From positions 56,565 to 120,564 of the forward strand of contig CAYJPN010000013.1 of the NCBI GenBank assembly GCA_964372115.1: 64,000 bases of DNA. Direction: 5' to 3'. A model generated the notes under the pieces. The model worked only from the letters and a program-made list of their open reading frames with translations. It searched no databases and had not been told where the DNA came from. Position 1 is the first letter of the stretch; every line of letters begins with the position of its first letter. Positions 45,022 through 53,344 of the stretch are shown here, piece after piece. Source of the DNA: CG2-30-36-16 sp964372115. GTDB taxonomy: Bacteria > Bacteroidota > Ignavibacteria > Ignavibacteriales > Ignavibacteriaceae. The position numbers and the translations under genes are program-made.

Positions 45022-46122
45022 TTATATTCCATATTCTTTAATCTTTCTGTAAAGAGTGCGCTCACTTATTTTTAGTAGTTTTGCGGCAGCTCGTTTATTA
45101 CCTTTTGAAGCAAAAATAGCATTTTTTATAGCTTCCTTTTCAAGTTCGTTCAGGGGTACAACCTGTTCTACCGAAGGATAGCCGCTTGAGTAAACTTCCC
45201 TCTGGCTGTGATACACAATTTCTTTTAGCTCAACTAAATCCTTTTTTATTTCGAACAAAGCCCTGAATAATAATTCCCGATCGGCTTCTTCGGGTGTTCT
45301 TTTTAGATAAATCGGCAGATTCCGTTTTTCATCCTCAATGGGGTTAAAAGCCATTATTGATTCGAATGAACCAACATCTAAAACAGATGACCGGTTTAAT
45401 GCTACTGCGGTTTCAACTACATTTTTTAGTTCCCTAATATTACCCGGCCACTTATATTCTTTTAAAAACTCAATTGCATCGTTATTAATAACGGGCAGTG
45501 TAATTTTATTGGACGCTGCATAATTGATCAAAAAGGTATTCACAAAAGCGTCAATATCGCCTTTACGATTTCGGAGCGGCGGTATATTCAACGTAACAGC
45601 TTTTAATCTGAAATATAAATCTTCGCGGAATCGTTTTGCTGCAACTTCGGTATGAAGGTCTTTATTGGTTGCCGCAATAATTCTGACGTTTACTTTCGTA
45701 ACGGTCTCAGCCCCTATGCGCATAAACTCCTGCGTTTCGAGAACCCGTAAAAGTTTTACCTGGGTGGTTAAGGGCATTTCGGCTATTTCATCGAGAAATA
45801 AAGTTCCCCCGTCGGCAATTTCAAAATATCCCTTCCGGCTTTCAACCGCGCCGGTAAAAGCTCCTTTTCTATGACCGAATAATTCACTTTCGAGAATGCC
45901 TTCGGGTATGGCGCCGCAGTTTACACTAACGAGTGTTTTATCTGCCCGGCTGCTGTAACCGTGAATAGCATTTGCGAACACTTCCTTTCCAACGCCGCTT
46001 TCGCCATAGATAAGAACTGAAATATCAGATTTAGCAACCTGCATAGTAATATCAACAAGATCGCGAATTTCTTTTGAGCGTCCAATTATTCCGAATTTAT
46101 TTTGAAAATCTTCTATGTTCAT
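45022..46122 (-). CDS. Sigma-54-dependent transcriptional activator without sensor domain
   Basis: A 366-residue enhancer-binding protein. The AAA+ domain begins almost at the N-terminus, with Walker A GESGVGKE (40-47), the sigma-54 contact loop GAFTGA (87-92), Walker B GGTLFLDEI, and a C-terminal Fis-type helix-turn-helix (KGNKRAAAKLLKISERTLYR, about 341-360). It has no receiver, GAF or PAS domain. Activity may thus be set by its level or by a partner. It precedes lptE in the envelope run. Its own targets are not evident, and no clear -24/-12 site was found by eye. Confidence 0.94.
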   Translation of the reverse strand: MNIEDFQNKFGIIGRSKEIRDLVDITMQVAKSDISVLIYGESGVGKEVFANAIHGYSSRADKTLVSVNCGAIPEGILESELFGHRKGAFTGAVESRKGYFEIADGGTLFLDEIAEMPLTTQVKLLRVLETQEFMRIGAETVTKVNVRIIAATNKDLHTEVAAKRFREDLYFRLKAVTLNIPPLRNRKGDIDAFVNTFLINYAASNKITLPVINNDAIEFLKEYKWPGNIRELKNVVETAVALNRSSVLDVGSFESIMAFNPIEDEKRNLPIYLKRTPEEADRELLFRALFEIKKDLVELKEIVYHSQREVYSSGYPSVEQVVPLNELEKEAIKNAIFASKGNKRAAAKLLKISERTLYRKIKEYGI

Positions 46123-46201
46123 TTTATAACTTGAATACTTAAGAGTGTAAATATATCACATTTAATAAAGTAATTAAAGGTTAGTTAGATGTTTGAATCG
46201 A

Positions 46202-46954
46202 TTAAATAGTTGCAGAATATCGATCAAAAGCCGCTTCAACAAAAAAACGGCTTCTGTTTAGGTTGATGAATAATCCGATATCCTTTTCGTCTTCATCGGA
46301 AATGTGCGTTAAAATTACCCTCGCAGGTTTTATAATTGCACATGCTTCCTTTATCTGGTTCAGTTTTAAGTGCGTAGTTTCGGTAATAAAAATATTAATA
46401 TCACTTTCCTTGAAAATGAATAGATCATCCATTTCACCGACATCACCGGTATAAACTATTTTTTTGTCATCAACTTTGAATAAAAAACTGAAAGAATGAT
46501 CTTCTCCACAAAGTTCTCCATATTTTTTAAGATGACTGTTTGATTTGCAAATGACACTAATATTAGAATTTAGTGTGTTTTCAATCTCCGGTATAAAAGG
46601 TAAATATTTTATACTAAAACCTAACCGGTCTTCAAAAATTAATGCCGATTTGATAAACGATTTTATGAAATCAATACGGTGTGAATGCGCCGCAATAGTA
46701 AGCGGGTTTTTACGCTTGTTCATCTTCATCTGAACCAATAAAGATGGAAGCCCGCAGAAATGATCGGGATGGAAATGAGAAAAGATAATTCCGTCAATGT
46801 TATTGTAATTAATATCCTGAGTGAGCAACGCCCGCGATATACCATCACCGGCATCTACAAGCAGTGAGTAATTTTTGGAACTGATTAAAAACGATGAATG
46901 AAAACGCTTTAAGGAGGTTATACCAGAGCCGGTGCCGACAAATTTTATAGTCAA
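46202..46954 (-). CDS. MBL-fold hydrolase, RNase Z-like
   Basis: A 250-residue protein with the RNase Z-type metal motif SHFHPDHFCGLPSL (H60, H62, D64, H65), a later Asp in VYTGDVGEMDD, and His in ETTHLK and LTHISDED. It begins with TTG at 46954, preceded by GGAGA at suitable distance; no nearby ATG exists. The flexible arm that binds tRNA in true RNase Z is not obvious, so it may be a related phosphodiesterase. It starts right after the SPOR gene stop. Confidence 0.82.
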   Translation of the reverse strand: MTIKFVGTGSGITSLKRFHSSFLISSKNYSLLVDAGDGISRALLTQDINYNNIDGIIFSHFHPDHFCGLPSLLVQMKMNKRKNPLTIAAHSHRIDFIKSFIKSALIFEDRLGFSIKYLPFIPEIENTLNSNISVICKSNSHLKKYGELCGEDHSFSFLFKVDDKKIVYTGDVGEMDDLFIFKESDINIFITETTHLKLNQIKEACAIIKPARVILTHISDEDEKDIGLFINLNRSRFFVEAAFDRYSATI

Positions 46955-47677
46955 CTAATTATCTCCGAGAGGAATTATCCTGCCCTCAAGGTTGTACTGT
47001 TTTGCGACTATTTCTAAAAAGGATTGTGCGTCAGCCTGCTCAACAAAATTTCCAACAAGCACAATATGAAATGTTGTTCCTCCGACCGATTTTTCTTTTA
47101 TTTTGGAAGAATAGCCTGCATCTTCAAATTCTTTTTTTAATGCCGCAGCATTTGTTTCATTACTAAAAGCACCTGCCTGAATTGTAAATTTGTAATCGCG
47201 CGCAACAGGGCGGACTATTCTTTCGCTCTTTGGTTCCTCAGGTTTCTCTTTTTCAATAGTCTGTTCTTCATTTTTAGCGGTAAGGTTTGCCACCGTAAGT
47301 TTTATGTAAGGCGAAGTTGGATATTCTCTTTGCAATTTATTCTGGTATGTTCGGGCGGTTTCGTACAAACCTAAAGCATAATAGTAGGAATAAATTCTAT
47401 AAAGCGCGGCATCAGCGTATCTGTTTTCAGGATGCGCTTTCACTATCTTATCGTATATAGAAACAGCATCCTGCCCGTTTTCAGTAACTACACCTTCAAG
47501 AAAAAGAAGATTAACACTGAGTGGATTGTTTACTTTTAGCGACATCAAATTTGTACGAACCTGTTCAATCTCACCGGCTTCAACCCTTTTTAAGTATGGA
47601 ACAATATCAACATCGTCTTGCGCAAAAGTTAATGTTGTAAAAAATATTATTGCTAAACTAAAAAAAAGGATTTTCAT
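46955..47677 (-). CDS. SPOR domain periplasmic protein with TPR-like region
   Basis: A 240-residue protein with a signal peptide (about 1-19), a TPR-like helical region (about 25-130, similar to YbgF/CpoB), a short linker and a C-terminal SPOR domain (about 163-238; FTIQAGAFSNETNAAALKKE and FHIVLVGNF). SPOR domains bind denuded glycan strands of peptidoglycan, often at the division site. It follows miaB by 17 bases and precedes the RNase Z-like gene directly. Confidence 0.9.
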   Translation of the reverse strand: MKILFFSLAIIFFTTLTFAQDDVDIVPYLKRVEAGEIEQVRTNLMSLKVNNPLSVNLLFLEGVVTENGQDAVSIYDKIVKAHPENRYADAALYRIYSYYYALGLYETARTYQNKLQREYPTSPYIKLTVANLTAKNEEQTIEKEKPEEPKSERIVRPVARDYKFTIQAGAFSNETNAAALKKEFEDAGYSSKIKEKSVGGTTFHIVLVGNFVEQADAQSFLEIVAKQYNLEGRIIPLGDN

Positions 47678-47694
47678 TTTATACCATACTTAAG

Positions 47695-49044
47695 TTAAGC
47701 TGTTAAAGGTAAACTTTCCTTCCGTGGATCAACAATCCCTTCGAACGAACCGAATAATGTTGCAGATGTTGCTTTGTTAATTTTTGCTTTTACATAATCG
47801 CCAACTTTAATTAAATCATCTGCGGGGACAATTACAATTTTATTCGAGTCGGTTCTACCGGAATAAAACTGATCCGATTTGCGGCTGAATCCTTCAATCA
47901 ATACAATTTCTTCGGTTCCAATTTGTTCCTGATTAATTTCGTAAGAAATCTGCTGCTGCAAATCAATTATTTGCTGTAGCCTTTTTGATTTTACTTCTTC
48001 CGGAACATCATCATCCATTTTGAAGGCTTTTGTTCCTTCGCGCGGGCTGTATTTAAACATGAAGGCGCCGTCGTAACGAACCTGCCGCATTACATCGAGA
48101 GTTGTTAAATGATCTTCTAAAGTCTCAGATGGGAAACCTGAAATTATATCTGTTGAAAAACTAACGCCGGGAATAATTTTTCTGGCTTTATCAATAATAT
48201 TTAAATAGTGCTCTATCGTGTAGGTTCTGTTCATCAATTCTAGAACTCTATTTGAACCGGATTGAACAGGCAGATGAATATAATTGCAAATATTTGAATG
48301 CTCGCTTATTGTATAAAGAAGTTTATCAGACAAATCCTGCGGATGAGATGTCGTAAACCTGATGCGTAAACCGCTGTCAACCCGCGCACAGGCTGATAAT
48401 AGGTCGGCAAAGTCATTTTCTTCATCGTTGTATGAATTTACATTTTGCCCGAGGAGCGTAACTTCCTTAAATCCACGGTTTGACAATTGCCGTACTTCCT
48501 CAACAATCGAATTTAAATTTCTACTTCTCTCCCTGCCTCTTGTAAAGGGAACCACACAAAAAGTACAAAATTTATCGCAGCCGCGCATTACAGATATCCA
48601 CGCTTGAAGCCCGTCTTCGCGGTAGGGAATAATATCATCGTAAGTTTCCGTTTTCGATAGCCGGACGCCTATACCTTTTTCGCCGTTAAACGCTGTGTTT
48701 ATATATTCGGGTAGTCTTCTATACTCATCGGGCCCAACCACAAGGTCAACCATTTTTTTATCTTCAATAAGATCTTTGCGCAATCGTTCTGCCATACACC
48801 CGAGTATTCCGATTACAACACCGGAATTTTTGTATTTTAATGTTTTTAAATTTCCAAGTCTGCCGTATATTCTTTGTTCGGCATTATCCCTAATGCTGCA
48901 TGTATTTAATAAAACAACATCGGCATCATCTGCGTACTTTGTAATAACATAACCTTGATTTTGCAAAACACCCATTACTATTTCCGTGTCAGCAAAATTC
49001 ATCTGACATCCATACGTTTCAATATATACTTTATTCTTATGCAT
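47695..49044 (-). CDS. miaB: tRNA-2-methylthio-N6-dimethylallyladenosine synthase
   Basis: A 449-residue radical SAM methylthiotransferase that makes ms2i6A37 in tRNAs reading UNN codons. N-terminal cluster ligands are C13, C49 and C83. The radical SAM ligands are C155, C159 and C162 in RGCDKFCTFCVVPFTRGRE. A TRAM domain is at about 385-446. The CVVPFTRGRERS signature identifies MiaB rather than RimO. It is the first large gene of the minus-strand run, preceded by a 51-residue membrane protein gene. Confidence 0.96.
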   Translation of the reverse strand: MHKNKVYIETYGCQMNFADTEIVMGVLQNQGYVITKYADDADVVLLNTCSIRDNAEQRIYGRLGNLKTLKYKNSGVVIGILGCMAERLRKDLIEDKKMVDLVVGPDEYRRLPEYINTAFNGEKGIGVRLSKTETYDDIIPYREDGLQAWISVMRGCDKFCTFCVVPFTRGRERSRNLNSIVEEVRQLSNRGFKEVTLLGQNVNSYNDEENDFADLLSACARVDSGLRIRFTTSHPQDLSDKLLYTISEHSNICNYIHLPVQSGSNRVLELMNRTYTIEHYLNIIDKARKIIPGVSFSTDIISGFPSETLEDHLTTLDVMRQVRYDGAFMFKYSPREGTKAFKMDDDVPEEVKSKRLQQIIDLQQQISYEINQEQIGTEEIVLIEGFSRKSDQFYSGRTDSNKIVIVPADDLIKVGDYVKAKINKATSATLFGSFEGIVDPRKESLPLTA

Positions 49045-49157
49045 TCTTTACAATTTTTTTTGCGTAAATATAAAGTTTAATTGTGTGGAGTTCAATGTTA
49101 ATAGCGTGGAAGTATCGGTGATTATAGTTATCCCTGAAAATTTATAGAGAACCAAAT

Positions 49158-49313
49158 TTAGACTTTTGTTAAAAAATAAAAAATTATATTTATTATTAAG
49201 AAGGCTAAAACACCAAGAAAAGCAAAAAACATTTTACGTCTTTTTACTCTTTCCTGATGAACTTCCCCGCCAAGTATTCTTTTTTCTTTTTCTGAATTTA
49301 CAAAACCAAACAT
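49158..49313 (-). CDS. Small membrane protein (51 residues)
   Basis: The minus-strand ATG at 49313 opens a 51-codon frame ending at TAA (49158-49160). The product has a charged N-terminal half (KEKRILGGEVHQERVKRRK) and one hydrophobic helix (about 28-48; FFAFLGVLAFLIINIIFYFL), giving a single-pass protein with the positive side in the cytoplasm. An AAAGG-like site lies about 10 bases before the ATG, and a TAAATTTG box lies 32 bases upstream. It is 113 bases ahead of miaB, with no terminator between. No family was recognised. The basic-then-hydrophobic composition argues against a chance frame. Confidence 0.6.
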   Translation of the reverse strand: MFGFVNSEKEKRILGGEVHQERVKRRKMFFAFLGVLAFLIINIIFYFLTKV

Positions 49314-49344
49314 TATTAATTTTCAACCTTTTTTTTTCGTGCCC

Positions 49345-49352
49345 CAAATTTA
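49345..49352 (-). promoter_or_regulatory. Putative -7 element (TAAATTTG) upstream of the small gene and miaB
   Basis: On the minus strand TAAATTTG matches TAnnTTTG, 32 bases before the ATG at 49313 and just after the T9SS amylase gene. No clear -33 box is seen. Confidence 0.32.
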
Positions 49353-49385
49353 TAAATTTAATGGTAAAAGAAAAAGCACATAAAA

Positions 49386-52300
49386 TTACTTTAGGTAAAC
49401 CATTTTTCGTACTAAAAAAGTCTTATCCGCCTGCAGGCTGTAAAAATAAATTCCGCTCGGTAAACCTATTGCTTCGAATATAACAGTATAATTTCCTGCC
49501 GGAAAATAATTATTTACTAATGTTTCTATTTTTCTTCCCAATATATCATACACAATTAATTCCACCTGCGAACTTGCCGGAACATCAAACGCTATTTTTG
49601 TAACAGGATTAAACGGGTTCGGATAATTTTGTTTTAAAACAAAAGTATTAGGAATTTGGTTCCCTTCTGTTTTTTCTGATGAAGAAATGATTATTGTCGG
49701 ATCAGGTATTCCATCACTATTCTGGTCAGGATTTACCTCGACAAGATAAATAAGGCTATCAGGTCCTGCATCCCCGTTGATATCAGGATTATTAGGTGAA
49801 GAATCACCGCCGCCATAATTAAACCCTCCGGTAACAACCCCGACAAATTTCAGTTTAACATTTATGGGAATTAATCCTGCCCCCAGATTATAAATATCAT
49901 TCCATGCAATTGCCGTTTCCGAAGCTCGTCCATTTGCACCCCTCAATGAGTTTACTTTATCATTAATATTGGTACTCGCGTTACCATCAATTAAAAAAAT
50001 AGACGGATCGTCTAAATAATAAGCTGCAGTAAAGAAATCTATATTATCGAATTGTCGGAATCTAAAGTTTTTTGCATAATCACCGGCATATCCCGAAGTT
50101 GAATTAAAATTAGTGATTCCTCCGGGTAAACCTGCATCTACATAAAGCATTAGAGAATTAAAATTGTCATTTAGTATGTAATCAACTCCAAGATAAAGTG
50201 AGTCAGAATCCCACGTTACATAAAGACCCAGCAATTCATTGTCCATCGCAGTTGCTGGATGCCAGTAACTATCAGTATCGGAATCAACTGTTAACTGCCA
50301 TGCTGCTAACCAGTCGTTTTGATCGATTGAAATATTCCCATCAATAAACGGTTTGCCGTAAGTAGCGATTATACTATCAATGTTTTCCACAACATTTAAA
50401 TGAAACGAGGTAGAATCGTAAGCGTTTTTACCATCTGTAACAAATAATTTAACCTGATAACTGCCAGTGTCCTCGATGGCAGGTGTACCGCTAATCATCC
50501 CGCTTAGTTTACCCACAGTAAGCCATGCCGGTGAATTTTTTAACGAAAAGTTTAATGTATCTTCATCCGGATCAATTGCAAATGCCTGGGTCTCAAACCG
50601 GATTGTTGCTTTAACAGTTGTATCATTTATAGATGATAAACTCGGCGGATAGTTTAACCTGACGTCTACATTAAACGTGTCTACCGCCGTTGCGCCAAAT
50701 GGGTCTGCTGCACTTATTATTATATTTGACGATCCGGTATCTGAAAAGACCGGTGTGCCGAATAAGGCACCGGTTTGATTTAACTGCATCCATGCAGGAT
50801 TTCCTGAAACTGAATAAGTGAGCGGATCGTTATTAACATCAAACGCATTTATCTGTAAAAAAAATTTAGAATTTGTATATGCTTTTTGATCCCCAATTTT
50901 TTCAAGTACAGGCTCATTATTTATTGACTGTGTTGTATCGGCAACATATAGTGTAAATGAACGTGGTGGAGCCCAGAGTTTTACCCGGTTTTTTGTTCCA
51001 CCTGATGCCGGAGGAAAAACAGGTTTGTTTACATCTTTGCCTGAATAGTCTTTGTAGAGCGCACCAACAGGCTGTTCGGTATCTACCCATATATCTATCC
51101 ACTTTGTCTGATTATCGTTAATTATGAGATAACCTCCAGGTTGGTCTTGCCAGCCGTCCCTGCGGGCAACATAAATATCCGCAGCTAATAAATTTTGATC
51201 TGTATTTCCATCTTCCCGGATGTAATATGGATTTAATCCTGAGCGTTTTGTAGTTCCACCACCAAGAAATTTTTGACGAATCCAGATTAATGTATCAATT
51301 ACGCCGCCGTACCCGTAATCAAAATAATCTTTGAAAAACACAGTCGGTTTTCCTTCAGAAAATATTGTATACGCGTATGCCATTTGTTTATCGAAAAGTA
51401 TCGGGTCATGCCCGTTATCAACATTACCGTCCCATCCAACTCTGTCAAAATCATGGTTCTCAACAAAAGTTGCAACGTTAAAGGGTGACAAACCTGAATT
51501 TATTAACCCGGCGCCATCCAAAGTATTCATATTAAAATTACCGCTCTGTGTATTACACATGTCTTTTAAAACATAACGAAGCGGAAAATCAAAATAACTT
51601 GAGTTGCCTCCAAGAGATGATACCTGGTTGTTGTAATCAATTATTTCGGAGGTGCTGCTCCAATGTTCACCGACAATATACTTCCCCGGAAAATGTTGTG
51701 TAAAGGATGCGATAAATCCGGGCTCGATATGTTTAATGGCATCGATTCTAAACCCATCAAAACCAAGTTGATTGATTATATAATCTCCCCATACTTTTAG
51801 GCTATCGCCGGTTCCACCCGAGAAATAACATAAATCTTCAAAAAAAATGTTGTTGTGGTAAGGGGCATTGTTATCACAGTGAACGTTATTAGGATGAAAA
51901 TTTGCGGCAGTTTTCGGAAAACGTCCGCTCTGAGGATTAAATACATTGTACCCGGTTCCCGTACCGCACTGATAAGAAGATTGGTCATCACCGTTACCGG
52001 CATGGTTTAAAACAGCATCATAAAAAAGTTGAATCCCGACTTCATGAAACGCCCCTACCATGTTCTCAAGCTCGCTGCGGCTGCCGAACCTTGTTTCAAG
52101 GCTCCCCTTCTGATAATATTCACCGAAGTCATAATTATCATAAATATCATATCCCATCGACATGCCACCGCCGCCCTTTGCTGCAGGCGGAATCCATACA
52201 GCCCCGAATCCGGCAGATGCAAGTCTTGCCGCTATATGCGAAAGTGAATCGTACCAGATTCCACCGGGAGGTGAGTTCCAGTAAAAACCTTGTAAAAATA

Positions 52301-52406
52301 CGTCTGATTTAGGTTGGTTTTTTAACCGTAAAATGTCGGCTTTTTTGTCACCGCCCGAGATAAAACCAAAAGAAAAAATTGTTGCGAATAGAATAAGTTT
52401 ATTCAT
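49386..52406 (-). CDS. Secreted alpha-amylase (GH13) with Ig/cadherin-like domains and T9SS sorting domain
   Basis: A 1006-residue secreted enzyme with a signal peptide (about 1-19). The GH13 catalytic domain (about 30-490) has nucleophile D222 (DGFRIDAIKH), acid/base E247 (GEHWS) and D319 (VENHDFDR). Two cadherin-like/He_PIG-type repeats follow (about 500-690; the pairs are recognisable by PAWMQL and PAWLTV). A beta-rich domain of unknown kind is at about 695-900. The C-terminus carries the T9SS type A domain with NYPNPFNPVTKIAF and a final LPSGIYFYSLQAD strand. It degrades alpha-1,4-glucans outside the cell and is delivered through the outer membrane by T9SS. No susCD-type transport genes are nearby. 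Confidence 0.95.
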   Translation of the reverse strand: MNKLILFATIFSFGFISGGDKKADILRLKNQPKSDVFLQGFYWNSPPGGIWYDSLSHIAARLASAGFGAVWIPPAAKGGGGMSMGYDIYDNYDFGEYYQKGSLETRFGSRSELENMVGAFHEVGIQLFYDAVLNHAGNGDDQSSYQCGTGTGYNVFNPQSGRFPKTAANFHPNNVHCDNNAPYHNNIFFEDLCYFSGGTGDSLKVWGDYIINQLGFDGFRIDAIKHIEPGFIASFTQHFPGKYIVGEHWSSTSEIIDYNNQVSSLGGNSSYFDFPLRYVLKDMCNTQSGNFNMNTLDGAGLINSGLSPFNVATFVENHDFDRVGWDGNVDNGHDPILFDKQMAYAYTIFSEGKPTVFFKDYFDYGYGGVIDTLIWIRQKFLGGGTTKRSGLNPYYIREDGNTDQNLLAADIYVARRDGWQDQPGGYLIINDNQTKWIDIWVDTEQPVGALYKDYSGKDVNKPVFPPASGGTKNRVKLWAPPRSFTLYVADTTQSINNEPVLEKIGDQKAYTNSKFFLQINAFDVNNDPLTYSVSGNPAWMQLNQTGALFGTPVFSDTGSSNIIISAADPFGATAVDTFNVDVRLNYPPSLSSINDTTVKATIRFETQAFAIDPDEDTLNFSLKNSPAWLTVGKLSGMISGTPAIEDTGSYQVKLFVTDGKNAYDSTSFHLNVVENIDSIIATYGKPFIDGNISIDQNDWLAAWQLTVDSDTDSYWHPATAMDNELLGLYVTWDSDSLYLGVDYILNDNFNSLMLYVDAGLPGGITNFNSTSGYAGDYAKNFRFRQFDNIDFFTAAYYLDDPSIFLIDGNASTNINDKVNSLRGANGRASETAIAWNDIYNLGAGLIPINVKLKFVGVVTGGFNYGGGDSSPNNPDINGDAGPDSLIYLVEVNPDQNSDGIPDPTIIISSSEKTEGNQIPNTFVLKQNYPNPFNPVTKIAFDVPASSQVELIVYDILGRKIETLVNNYFPAGNYTVIFEAIGLPSGIYFYSLQADKTFLVRKMVYLK

Positions 52407-52497
52407 TTTTATAAGAATTAAGTATTTAAAATCTAACAGTGAACATATTTAAGTAAGAGAAAAAATAAATTAGATGGATACGGATAAATAATTTTTT

Positions 52498-53169
52498 TTA
52501 TTGGTGTTCTTTTGAATGATGATGAGAGCTATGTTTAATAATTTTAATATTGGCTATGGCATCACTATTTTTTGCGCTTAGCATCAAATATGTTGTATCC
52601 AGCATTAACTTAAAATCAAACAAAAAGCTTTTTTTTCTATCATACATTTTATCGAAAAATAAAAGATCTTCAATTCCATTTGCACGATTACCTTTAACCT
52701 GCCATAACCCGGAGATTCCCGGTTTAGAAATTATTTTTTCACGCTGGTTATAATAATCGGGAAGTGTTTTTTGCATTGCTTTCAAATCGGTAAGAGTAAG
52801 GGGGCGGGGTCCCAGTAAACTCATCTCACCTTTAACAACATTTAATAATTGCGGAATTTCATCTATTCCGGTACGCCTTAAAAAAGCGCCAATAGGAGGA
52901 ACAAACTCCGCCAGAGTCGGTTTCATAAAAATGTCTTTCGCCAGGCTTTCTTTTTTATGAAGTTCCTCTCCATTTCGCATGGTACGTAATTTGTAAATTT
53001 TTACTCTTCCATTTGTTAGTGTAACCCCGCGCTGCTGGCAAAAAAAAGGTGTTTTTTTTGTCTCAAAAAGCATAACAATAGCTGCGGCTGCCATTACAGG
53101 CAAAGAAATAATAAAAAATAAAATTCCGAAGCAGACGTCAAACAGTCTTTTTAATAAAATGTAGTTCAA
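52498..53169 (-). CDS. Sugar-phosphate transferase (undecaprenyl-phosphate, WcaJ/ExoY type)
   Basis: A 223-residue membrane enzyme that starts polysaccharide synthesis by moving a sugar-1-phosphate to undecaprenyl phosphate. An N-terminal hydrophobic hairpin (KRLFDVCFGILFFIISLPV) precedes the catalytic domain with KIYKLRTM, RRTGIDEIPQLLNV, GEMSLLGPRP and KPGISGLWQVKG. The long N-terminal membrane domain of WcaJ is absent, as in ExoY-type enzymes. The start is TTG at 53169, with AGGGA upstream; no closer ATG exists. Other polysaccharide genes are lacking in the immediate neighbourhood. Confidence 0.93.
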   Translation of the reverse strand: MNYILLKRLFDVCFGILFFIISLPVMAAAAIVMLFETKKTPFFCQQRGVTLTNGRVKIYKLRTMRNGEELHKKESLAKDIFMKPTLAEFVPPIGAFLRRTGIDEIPQLLNVVKGEMSLLGPRPLTLTDLKAMQKTLPDYYNQREKIISKPGISGLWQVKGNRANGIEDLLFFDKMYDRKKSFLFDFKLMLDTTYLMLSAKNSDAIANIKIIKHSSHHHSKEHQ

Positions 53170-53344
53170 ACGATCCCTAACCTAACCGATTTTTTTGTAC
53201 ATGTCAAATAAAAAAAATTATTGTCGGGATAAAGTAATTATTTTTTCTGTAAATGTATATAACCCCAAAATGTATTATCCAATCCATGAAGAAAATCGAA
53301 CAAGTCCCCTCCTGTAACGCAATAAGTTGGGGAAACAAAAATGT

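Noticed and set aside
49166..49483. 105-codon plus-strand frame at the 3' end of the amylase gene
   Set aside because: It is the antisense of the 51-residue protein and the amylase tail; its Lys/Phe/Leu-rich composition is that of a shadow.
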